Source: a virus
DNA: 62,735 nt
Direction: 5' to 3' (one strand)
IMG/VR virus record: IMGVR_UViG_3300027969_003138
Coordinates: 1-62,735 of that record
The notes under the pieces are model-generated. The model was not told the origin of the DNA. It saw only the letters and a list, made by a program, of their open reading frames with translations, and did no database searches. A program made the position numbers and the translations under genes. Positions 14,439 through 21,555 of this stretch are shown here, one piece after another (the stretch's first letter is position 1; every line of letters starts with the position of its first letter).

Positions 14439-14741
14439 TCATTCATCAGTGGATTTTAATCCATTACTGTGTTTATCTGTTGTTTTTTCAATATCCTGAA
14501 ATAAACGTTTCTCTTGTGCTGTTAGTTTATCTTTATGTGACCTACGTGGGTTGCCACATATATAACATTCTTTATTACCACAATCCATTACATGATGTTT
14601 TGTTAACCTGTGTGGTTCTTTTACTACTTTATCTTTAGTAGTTAACCCGTGTGCTTTTGCTATCTTAACTTGTTTCTTAACTGCTGTTTCGTCCCGATAT
14701 CGGCGTTGTGAGTTTAAAAATTTTGCTAATTCATTGGCCAT
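14439..14741 (-). CDS. Small zinc-ribbon-like protein
   Basis: A 100-residue basic protein. The centre has HHVMDC-GNKECYICGNPRR, with three cysteines in a CX5CX2C pattern plus two His, which can hold one zinc. Both flanks are charged and helical. It overlaps the IscU stop by 11 nt and lies 21 nt from the rubrerythrin start. I do not know its function; the motif suggests nucleic-acid or protein binding, and the position ties it to the iron module. Confidence 0.72.
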   Translation of the reverse strand: MANELAKFLNSQRRYRDETAVKKQVKIAKAHGLTTKDKVVKEPHRLTKHHVMDCGNKECYICGNPRRSHKDKLTAQEKRLFQDIEKTTDKHSNGLKSTDE

Positions 14742-15120
14742 TATATCTCTTTCTATAATCTTCTACTGCGGCTTTGATGGCGTCTTCGGCAAGGATACTA
14801 CAGTGGATTTTAACTGGGGGGAGGCTGAGTTCGTCGGCAATATGGGAGTTTTTAATGGATGTTGCTTCATCCAATGTTTTACCCTTGACCCAGTCTGTGA
14901 CAAGGCTTGAAGAAGCAATTGCCGACCCACACCCATATGTTTTAAATTTGGCATCTGTTATTATTCCTGTTTCTTTATTTACTTTTATTTGGAGCCGCAT
15001 CACATCACCGCATGCCGGGGCACCTACCATACCTGTACCTATATCATCTTCATCTTTACTAAAACTTCCCACATTTCGTGGGTTTTCATAGTGGTCAATT
15101 ACTTGTGCGCTATAAGCCAT
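14731..15120 (-). CDS. iscU: IscU-type Fe-S cluster scaffold
   Basis: A 129-residue protein, the same length as bacterial IscU. All key residues are kept: C37 and D39 (GAPACGDV), C64 (TYGCGSA), H106-C107 (KIHCS), and the LPPVK motif at 100-104 that the HscA chaperone recognises. It assembles [2Fe-2S] and [4Fe-4S] clusters on sulfur from IscS and hands them to apo-proteins with HscAB. No iscS or hscAB is present, so it would plug into host machinery. It stands at the head of the operon leading to the rubredoxin and desaturase. AAGGA precedes the start. High sequence conservation suggests fairly recent host origin. Confidence 0.95.
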   Translation of the reverse strand: MAYSAQVIDHYENPRNVGSFSKDEDDIGTGMVGAPACGDVMRLQIKVNKETGIITDAKFKTYGCGSAIASSSLVTDWVKGKTLDEATSIKNSHIADELSLPPVKIHCSILAEDAIKAAVEDYRKRYNGQ

Positions 15121-15123
15121 ATA

Positions 15124-15240
15124 TTAATCCTTTTTGAACATCGTCAAAATCTTTGTTTGAATGTTCTTTGCGAATTCAGGCTGTGGGAAATTCCAACCAA
15201 TAAAAGCACCCAGTGCTAACCAAAATAATGTTTCTAACAT
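15124..15240 (-). CDS. Tiny membrane protein, 38 aa
   Basis: A frame from ATG 15240 to TAA 15124 with a perfect AAGGAG site 8 nt upstream. The sequence starts MLETLFWLALGAFIGWN, one hydrophobic span, then a PQPEF turn and a basic tail ending MFKKD. It should be a single-pass inner-membrane protein with its tail in the cytoplasm. It is the first gene of the iron-module operon, 3 nt before iscU, and a CTAAATA late motif lies 24 nt upstream. Function unknown. Confidence 0.8.
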   Translation of the reverse strand: MLETLFWLALGAFIGWNFPQPEFAKNIQTKILTMFKKD

Positions 15241-15264
15241 GATATATACTCCTTGTATGTATTG

Positions 15265-15271
15265 TATTTAG
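15265..15271 (-). promoter_or_regulatory. Late-promoter-like motif (CTAAATA)
   Basis: CTAAATA on the minus strand, 24 nt before the ATG at 15240 with AAGGAG between. It is placed to drive the operon that runs from the 38-aa gene through iscU to the hydroxylase at 10172. Confidence 0.5.
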
Positions 15272-15837
15272 TATTCTTCTTTATCATCAATTACAATCCA
15301 GCCTAATTTTAACAAATCTTCTCGTATCTCATCAGTTACACAACTTTCTGGTACAAACTTTTTACCTTGTATATATCCTTCTTGTTGTTCTTTTGTAAGT
15401 GCTTGATATTCATCATCATCTAGTATCTTACTATCTTTAATACCACTACAGTACCAATCAATGTAGTCACCCTTCTCTTGCATATCAGCAATAATACCAC
15501 CGGCATGTCTCCAACTACAACTCCATTTTTTCTCAGTTAATATAGGCCATACATCATTTTTAGTAAAATCATTGTTACACATAGAAGCATAAAGATGTTG
15601 TGCGTATACATCATCAGCTTTAGTTTTATCTATAATCCATTGAGTACTACGTAAGTCATACTCCATATTATCTTTTTTCCACTCGTCAGTTTCTTCAAGT
15701 TCAAGCCGTTGTTGTTGCCATGACTTATATACTTGAATAGTTCCTTCTACATCTTCTGCCTTTGCAGTACCTAGCTCAACTTCTTCAACTAGTCTTTTAA
15801 TTTGAAATGTGCCACGATTTGGACTTTTACTTATCAT
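15268..15837 (-). CDS. Conserved phage hypothetical protein, 189 aa
   Basis: I start it at ATG 15837, which has GAGG 7 nt upstream; an in-frame TTG lies two codons earlier. The protein is acidic, with a helical N-terminal half rich in Glu, Gln and Lys. A distinctive central block, WSCSWRHAGGIIADM followed by IDWYCSG, looks like a conserved core. No catalytic motif is recognised. It overlaps the DUF2452-like gene by 11 nt. Likely cytoplasmic; function unknown. Confidence 0.8.
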   Translation of the reverse strand: MISKSPNRGTFQIKRLVEEVELGTAKAEDVEGTIQVYKSWQQQRLELEETDEWKKDNMEYDLRSTQWIIDKTKADDVYAQHLYASMCNNDFTKNDVWPILTEKKWSCSWRHAGGIIADMQEKGDYIDWYCSGIKDSKILDDDEYQALTKEQQEGYIQGKKFVPESCVTDEIREDLLKLGWIVIDDKEEY

Positions 15838-16303
15838 CTTCAACCTCTATCCAAGTATGATCGCCTAACCATTTAACTTTACATATATATTCGTAATCAA
15901 TCGGCTTACCGGTTGACCAATCATTAGGTCCGTTAATACTCAATCTTGTAATCTGTTTACGTGTGTCAAACAATAACCAATAGATGTTACCATTCGATAA
16001 TTGAAAATCATACTTTGCGGCATGTACCATATCAGTCAAATCAAGTCTATGCTTAATCTGTTCTGCTTGCTTCTGTAATACTTCAACTAGTTCCATGATT
16101 CTGTCATATTCTTGCTTGGCATGCAACCTTGCAACATTTAACATAATGTCTTTATGCTTCTCTACTGGTACTAAATCAAATTTAGGTCCTGAACTTTCTG
16201 TAGCGTAGGGTGTTACATTACGATTAAAGAAATGAATCAACGATCCGGAACTAGTAGAATCATAACTACTGACGCCATTAGCTGAATTAGGTTTGTCGCT
16301 CAT
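15827..16303 (-). CDS. DUF2452-like protein
   Basis: A 158-residue protein. After a Ser/Asn-rich disordered start, a helical segment (about 50-92) with AEQIKHRL leads to AAKYDFQLSNGNIYWLLFD and a C-terminal WLGDHTWIEVED. This matches my memory of DUF2452, a small family of unknown function found in bacteria and their phages. ATG at 16303 follows a weak ribosome-binding site. No signal or membrane segment. Confidence 0.6.
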   Translation of the reverse strand: MSDKPNSANGVSSYDSTSSGSLIHFFNRNVTPYATESSGPKFDLVPVEKHKDIMLNVARLHAKQEYDRIMELVEVLQKQAEQIKHRLDLTDMVHAAKYDFQLSNGNIYWLLFDTRKQITRLSINGPNDWSTGKPIDYEYICKVKWLGDHTWIEVEDDK

Positions 16304-16309
16304 TAGCTA

Positions 16310-16903
16310 TTATATATCATTTTCTGATTTAACTGTAGGCTTTTGGGTAGGCTTTTTAGCCTTACTATAGAATATATGATTGCCAATTTTGGCTACTTGT
16401 TTATACGGCCACAATGGATCTACACTTAAATTATGAAAAAATAATGCTGATCTGGGAATTACATCCTTGTATTCATCGTATGCTAATACATTATAGGCTA
16501 CTTGTTCTGCTTGTTTATATTTTGTACTGTTTTTATTAGGATCATTTTTACCCTCACATACCCAACTAAACTGGCATAGTTTAACTTTCTGTACTTCATC
16601 ATCTACTAGTTTATCTACCTGAGATGTTTGATATATTACAGCACATGGGTTATTACCAAAACCATGTGCGATTCTATTCATTACTACACGTGCCACTGCC
16701 GCTTGCCCATTCAATGATTCACTGCCTGCTTCATAGAATATGTTTTTTGCTAAACAGTTTAATTGTTTTGGATCCACTATTTTTGCTACTTTAATTTCTT
16801 CAACAATTGTATTATTTTCTACAGGTATTATTGGCCCAAAAGTAAGAACTAGAGTGACAAATATAATTGCTATTACAATTTTAATAGGTTGGCTTAAATT
16901 CAT
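16310..16903 (-). CDS. SleB/CwlJ-type cell-wall hydrolase
   Basis: A 197-residue protein with an N-terminal membrane anchor or signal (about 8-27, VIAIIFVTLVLTFGPII). It is followed by the SleB/CwlJ fold: LNCLAKNIFYEAGSES with the likely catalytic Glu in YEAGSE, then GQAAVARVVMNRI, and CQFSWVCEG. The family acts as lytic transglycosylases or amidases on peptidoglycan. The anchor suggests a signal-arrest type endolysin that works at the periplasmic face. AAAGG precedes the start. It is probably the lysis enzyme, as no other is seen; no holin was found in the window. Confidence 0.85.
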   Translation of the reverse strand: MNLSQPIKIVIAIIFVTLVLTFGPIIPVENNTIVEEIKVAKIVDPKQLNCLAKNIFYEAGSESLNGQAAVARVVMNRIAHGFGNNPCAVIYQTSQVDKLVDDEVQKVKLCQFSWVCEGKNDPNKNSTKYKQAEQVAYNVLAYDEYKDVIPRSALFFHNLSVDPLWPYKQVAKIGNHIFYSKAKKPTQKPTVKSENDI

Positions 16904-16938
16904 AATTTATCCTTTCTGCTTATTAAACGGTGAGGGAT

Positions 16939-18519
16939 TTAAATATTATCCCAACAATCACAATTGCAACGAATTACTTCGTCTATTGCTTCTTGTACAG
17001 AATAAGTTGCAGGTAATAAAATGTCAGATGCATATATTACCGATAATTGAGGTGGTATTAAATTACTATACCTTGAACCAGCAAAACTTCCTGGCTCAAC
17101 TGCTTCACCTACATCTATTGCCTGACCGTCACTATAATAACGTTCATCAGTTGGATTATAATATCCAGCTGGGATTGGTGATCCAATCTCAGTTGCTAAT
17201 GTTGCTGGAATACTACCACCCAATGTTCCATTAGCAATTAACTCTGATTCTTGTTGTTTAGTTAATTTGTTATCTATGTTGTTATCTACTGGTATACCTG
17301 CTTCTTGTAATCTAGCCTGATTGCGAGATTCACGTAACATTGCCACAAGACTTTGCCCTCCCGCAGTATTATAATCAGCGATAGCTTCCAGTGTCTGTGA
17401 ATACATATGCGGTTGTGTAAATGTAGCATAACGTGGTATAGTATCTACAAACGCATATTGTGTTGTAGGGTATGACGCTATTGTTGGTTCTCTTAAATTG
17501 TCCGGAGAACTATTAGGTACTCTAATTGGCAAACCAGTAACAATTGCACGTTGTTCTGTTGATAATATTTTACCAGTCAATTCCCAATTAGTAATTAACT
17601 GTTGTGCAGTTGCCGGTTTAGTATTTTTAATTGATAATATTTCAGCATTGGCAGCATCAATATAATCTTGAACAATACTATTAGAGAAACTTGAGCCACC
17701 CGGGGGATATGCTATTGATATTGTAGGGACGGACCCTGATGTGCCTGGAGTAAAATTCAATGTGGTAACTCTACCAAAATTTGTAATGTCAGTGTCATCA
17801 GTTCCGATAGTGGCAGTAACAGTAGCACCATTAACTGTAACTACAGGAGCGGCTGCTCCTTCACGTCCATATCCACCGCCCGGGTCAGTAAGTGTTACTC
17901 CTGTTGTAGTATATGTGCTTATACCATCATATGTATATTGAATTGTAGCAGTTGCACGTTCCCATGTTACTGCCAAATATAATTGCTTATAAATGTTAAG
18001 TAATGTAGTTGTTTGTAAATTCTTTGTTAATCCATCAATATCTATACCAAGATAAGGTAATCCACTCATACATCCTAAGAAATTACTCATGGTATACGTG
18101 CCATATGGGCCATTACCTAATGCAATTAATGCTAGTCCTTGACTTGCTAATGTAGTATCAGTTGGAACACTGGTACCACTGACACTCAAATTTTTAGTTG
18201 TTTCTAAACTATTAACTACTTGTGCAAACTTTTCAATTGGTATACTTGATATGTTTTTAATCTGTTGAATTGACGCACTAAAACAACCGGCAGCTTTGGC
18301 AATATCAGGTGGTAGTATACCATCTAAGTATGAACCAAACCCTTGCGGAATAGCTTGTATTGCTAATGTATTAGATTGTGTACCTTCAGGTGTAATTTGT
18401 TCTGTGCTAGATTGGGGAACATTTGTACTAGGGGCAGTAGTTTCATATGCATTGCTAGCAGGACCATCCATATCATTACGCTCTGATACTAATCTATTAT
18501 TTTGAAAAAAACCAGCCAT
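16939..18519 (-). CDS. Putative virion structural protein, 526 aa
   Basis: A Ser/Thr/Gly/Asn-rich protein with a beta-sandwich-like middle segment (about 190-270: TYTTTGVTLTDPGGG, then FGRVTTLNFTPGTSG) flanked by helical regions. No signal peptide. The low-complexity start (SSTEQITPEGTQSN) and ITPEG-type turns fit a baseplate or tail component. It follows another large structural-type gene and a PAAR spike gene with end-to-end overlaps, which supports a place near the baseplate centre. I do not recognise a T4 orthologue. Confidence 0.6.
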   Translation of the reverse strand: MAGFFQNNRLVSERNDMDGPASNAYETTAPSTNVPQSSTEQITPEGTQSNTLAIQAIPQGFGSYLDGILPPDIAKAAGCFSASIQQIKNISSIPIEKFAQVVNSLETTKNLSVSGTSVPTDTTLASQGLALIALGNGPYGTYTMSNFLGCMSGLPYLGIDIDGLTKNLQTTTLLNIYKQLYLAVTWERATATIQYTYDGISTYTTTGVTLTDPGGGYGREGAAAPVVTVNGATVTATIGTDDTDITNFGRVTTLNFTPGTSGSVPTISIAYPPGGSSFSNSIVQDYIDAANAEILSIKNTKPATAQQLITNWELTGKILSTEQRAIVTGLPIRVPNSSPDNLREPTIASYPTTQYAFVDTIPRYATFTQPHMYSQTLEAIADYNTAGGQSLVAMLRESRNQARLQEAGIPVDNNIDNKLTKQQESELIANGTLGGSIPATLATEIGSPIPAGYYNPTDERYYSDGQAIDVGEAVEPGSFAGSRYSNLIPPQLSVIYASDILLPATYSVQEAIDEVIRCNCDCWDNI

Positions 18520-19625
18520 TATGTTACTACTCCATTTTGTTGGATTGCTGTAGGTGATCTTAGTTGACTGTTTAATCCATCATTTACATAGATAGGATAA
18601 TATATTTTGCTATTAGCCGGTCCACCAACTGTATTGTATATTGGAACTGTTAATGTTGTATAACTATTAGGAAATAACTTTATTGGATTCAATAAATCAG
18701 CTAATGATTCTAATCCCACGGTCTTACAATTTAATGATACTAATACATCTTTTAAATCTTGTCCTAATATAATACCAAACGCGCCGTATATCTTACGTTC
18801 TTGTTCTTTTGTCACTGCTGATATATTTCCCAGCATCTGTTCTAACTCGGTTACATTTATATTACTAGCAATCAAAGCAAGACTTACTGATTTAGTAATA
18901 GCATTATTTTTTTGTAGTGTGGATAATAAATTACTAGGCAACCCAAATGTAGCAATAGTTTGTAAATTTATTGCTTTACCACTAGCAATTAAATCTTGCC
19001 CAAATACAGTAGTTGCTACACTTACACCAGTAATATCACCTGTTATTAAATCGTTCATATTACTATATGTACCATCTAAGAATTCTTGTGAATTGTTTAC
19101 TGCTAATATAGCATCATTACTAGATTCAATAAAACTATAAGATGACATAAAGCCGGATAAGAAATCTTTATATGCACCGCTATCTGCTGATAGTCCACTA
19201 TTATAATTAAATTCGTTATAACCTTGCAAAGCAAACAATCTCACATAACCCCAACGTGTTACTTCATTTGTATATGTATAGTTGCTTGCCCAATTAGGAT
19301 AACCAGTCCAGTTAAATGTTGATGGTGGACTATTGCCTAACGCAGGAATACTTGTAGAACCTATAGATATTAAATTATTATAGGTTGTACTATTAATATT
19401 AGTAGCCCATCCAGGAGCTCCTCTAGCATAAGCATCATTGATAGCATATGTAAGTAATCTTAAACAAGTATCATTAACAATCTTACCTAATTGAGTAGCA
19501 GATGACGCACTGGTACTAGAACCAGTAAAGTCTATCATAATAGGGTTAATATTAAATCCAATATTTTGTAATAATGAACTTAATGTGTTAACACCTAATG
19601 GACTTTGTTTACCTGTATCGCTCAT
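18519..19625 (-). CDS. Putative virion structural protein, 368 aa
   Basis: It starts MSDTGKQSPLG and is Ser/Asn/Leu-rich, with mixed helical segments (EQERKIYGAFGIILGQDLKDV) and a hydrophobic C-terminal part. It overlaps the PAAR gene by 4 nt (ATGA) upstream and the 526-residue gene by 1 nt downstream (TAATG), so the three are co-translated. A baseplate or spike-associated role is inferred only from this linkage. Confidence 0.6.
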   Translation of the reverse strand: MSDTGKQSPLGVNTLSSLLQNIGFNINPIMIDFTGSSTSASSATQLGKIVNDTCLRLLTYAINDAYARGAPGWATNINSTTYNNLISIGSTSIPALGNSPPSTFNWTGYPNWASNYTYTNEVTRWGYVRLFALQGYNEFNYNSGLSADSGAYKDFLSGFMSSYSFIESSNDAILAVNNSQEFLDGTYSNMNDLITGDITGVSVATTVFGQDLIASGKAINLQTIATFGLPSNLLSTLQKNNAITKSVSLALIASNINVTELEQMLGNISAVTKEQERKIYGAFGIILGQDLKDVLVSLNCKTVGLESLADLLNPIKLFPNSYTTLTVPIYNTVGGPANSKIYYPIYVNDGLNSQLRSPTAIQQNGVVT

Positions 19626-19906
19626 GGAACAAACACATCAGGACTACCTTGTACGATACTATGACCGCAAGTGTTTCCTGATCCTACTCTAAGTACTGGT
19701 GCACCTTCACAAAATACAGTAGGACTACCTTCAGTAGTTGATGCGTTTTTGTGCGGTGGATGAGGTTTTCTAGCCCAAGGAGCGTGTGGGGTAATCTGAC
19801 TAACATGTAATCCAACTTGAATTCCATTCGCAAATACAGTACTAGCACCACGCATTATTGCGCCGCCTTCCTGATTTGTATCACCCACACGACTTAGTTT
19901 TGCCAT
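19622..19906 (-). CDS. PAAR-domain spike tip protein
   Basis: A 94-residue protein with repeated PAAR features: VGDTNQEGGAI near the start, GASTVFANG, then a second half GSPTVFCEGAP and VGSGNTCGHSIVQGSPDV. PAAR proteins form a small cone that caps the trimeric tail spike of contractile tails and holds a metal through His/Cys residues. This fits the T4 gp5.4 role at the tip of the puncturing device. GGGATAAA precedes the start. Family call firm. Confidence 0.9.
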   Translation of the reverse strand: MAKLSRVGDTNQEGGAIMRGASTVFANGIQVGLHVSQITPHAPWARKPHPPHKNASTTEGSPTVFCEGAPVLRVGSGNTCGHSIVQGSPDVFVP

Positions 19907-19907
19907 T

Positions 19908-20213
19908 TTATCCCAATACGATTTTTTTACTAGGTACCTTAATGCCAGTTGTTGCTTCTAGGTACTTATCTTTTATGTTGTCATCTGTCTCTGCATACAT
20001 TGCAACACTAGTAGTATTTAGTCTATATTCGCCCTTCGGATCTGCGGTAAAGATACTTGGAATCATTTGCATACCTTGTTGACTTGGTGCAATAGATACC
20101 GGTTCTTCAATCTGAATAAACTCACTACCAGCTTGAATTACTTTAGCAATAAGTTCTTCTCCTGAGTTAAGTTTAAATGTGTATACAGTGTTTGGTTGTA
20201 TTGATATTTGCAT
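19908..20213 (-). CDS. Sm-like small beta-barrel protein
   Basis: A 101-residue protein. The segment VYTFKLNSGEELIAKVIQ, then EFIQIEEPVSIAP, has the bent-strand pattern of Sm/LSm proteins. A short tail with KDKYLEATTG follows, and it ends VPSKKIVLG. It could bind RNA like Hfq or be a scaffold-like phage protein. It overlaps the glutaredoxin stop by one base (TAATG) and is followed by the PAAR gene after 1 nt. Fold guess moderate, function unknown. Confidence 0.6.
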   Translation of the reverse strand: MQISIQPNTVYTFKLNSGEELIAKVIQAGSEFIQIEEPVSIAPSQQGMQMIPSIFTADPKGEYRLNTTSVAMYAETDDNIKDKYLEATTGIKVPSKKIVLG

Positions 20214-20443
20214 TACGCTGCCTTTGTTAAAAATTGTTTAAGTTCGTTAAATCCACCGATCAATTCACCATCAATGATAATTTGTGGTACTGTTCGTGCT
20301 GATGGAATTGCTTCTAATAGTTCTTCTTTAGTGTACCCGTCTCCGATTTTCTTTTCTTCAAACGGGATTTCTCGTTGACCCAACAATGCTTTTGCTTGGT
20401 CACAATAGGGACAGTGATATTTACTCCATACGATTGCTTTCAT
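20213..20443 (-). CDS. Glutaredoxin
   Basis: A 76-residue thioredoxin-fold protein with the active site C11-P-Y-C14, the cis-Pro segment TVPQ, and GGFNEL in the last helix. It reduces disulfides with glutathione and is the usual electron donor for class Ia ribonucleotide reductase, whose two genes lie just upstream in the same direction. An AAGGAG site precedes the start. Cytoplasmic. T4 NrdC plays this part. Confidence 0.93.
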   Translation of the reverse strand: MKAIVWSKYHCPYCDQAKALLGQREIPFEEKKIGDGYTKEELLEAIPSARTVPQIIIDGELIGGFNELKQFLTKAA

Positions 20444-20454
20444 TATTATTCTCC

Positions 20455-21555
20455 TTAAATATTTGGTAAGTCATCATAATCCAGTGACTCTGACATAATT
20501 CCTATTACATAGTTTGTGCTTTCCGTTTCTTGAAGTGCGGACTGCTTCTTACTCGTATCACTATGTTTATTAAACCATGGAATAGGTGTGCTTTTTGGGG
20601 CAGGACTATTATATTTAATACCAATCTCTTTCAATGCTCCTACAGCAGTATAATCAACAAAGTCTTTTAATACAGTTGAATTCAATCCAATAACTGGACC
20701 AAACTTAAATAAGTAATCAGCCCACTCTTTTTCTTCACGTATAACATCCATATAAAGCTGATAGACTTCACCTTCACATTCTGATTTAACTTGTGCAAAA
20801 CGGCTGTCTTCTTTAACTACTTGATTAATAAGGTAAGCAGTCCACCCTTTATGGAGAAGTTCATCTTGGAGAATTAAACTGATAATATTGCCATTACCAA
20901 TAAAGATTTTGTTCTCAACCATTGCTAACGATGTAGCAAATGATACCATAAATCGGAATGCTTCCAATGCGTAACTAGCATGTAGTGCCAGATAAATTGC
21001 TTTAATATGTTCTTTTTCATTAACATCTTCACCCAATTCTTTACGACAATTAACTTTGTGTAATGCATCATAGTAGTTACCTACACTACTTGCCATATCT
21101 ACAATCTCTTTTGTATCGTGGATAGTATTGAATACATCTTTAGGCACATTATAAATGTTACGAATGATGTGGCTGTAACTACGACTGTGAATGTTGGTTT
21201 CAAAGAATGTCCAGTTGTAAATCAATGCTTCTAATTCAGGTAACGATACTACTGGAGTGAATACTTGACTTGGTGCTCGTCCTTGTAAACTGTCTAATGC
21301 TGTTTGTCTTAGTAAGTTACTAGTAAAGATATGTTTTACTGTATCGCTTGAGTCTTTGAAATCATTGGCATCTTTAGTTAATGAAATTTCTTCTGGGACC
21401 CAGAAGAAGCCACGCGCCGTTGTTTCAAAGTCGGCAATCTTTTTATACTTAACCTCTTCAAATCTTTGAATGGTTACGGGACCTTCCGGGTCCAAAAACA
21501 TTTTTCTGTTCAAATAATCTGTCTTAGTGTTTAAGTTGTATTGTTGTTTACTCAT
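20455..21555 (-). CDS. nrdB: Ribonucleotide reductase class Ia, beta subunit
   Basis: A 366-residue diiron-tyrosyl radical subunit. Visible ligands are the Asp in TALDSLQGR, Glu and His in FETNIHSRSY, the Glu in ALEAFRF, and DELLH. The radical Tyr is the final Y of HSRSY. The first iron helix reads E-T-N-I-H, one residue longer than the E-x-x-H spacing of E. coli R2. The C-terminal tail (SLDYDDLPNI) is the part that docks on NrdA. Its ATG overlaps the nrdA stop by 4 nt. It supplies the radical that starts ribonucleotide reduction for phage DNA synthesis. Confidence 0.95.
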   Translation of the reverse strand: MSKQQYNLNTKTDYLNRKMFLDPEGPVTIQRFEEVKYKKIADFETTARGFFWVPEEISLTKDANDFKDSSDTVKHIFTSNLLRQTALDSLQGRAPSQVFTPVVSLPELEALIYNWTFFETNIHSRSYSHIIRNIYNVPKDVFNTIHDTKEIVDMASSVGNYYDALHKVNCRKELGEDVNEKEHIKAIYLALHASYALEAFRFMVSFATSLAMVENKIFIGNGNIISLILQDELLHKGWTAYLINQVVKEDSRFAQVKSECEGEVYQLYMDVIREEKEWADYLFKFGPVIGLNSTVLKDFVDYTAVGALKEIGIKYNSPAPKSTPIPWFNKHSDTSKKQSALQETESTNYVIGIMSESLDYDDLPNI

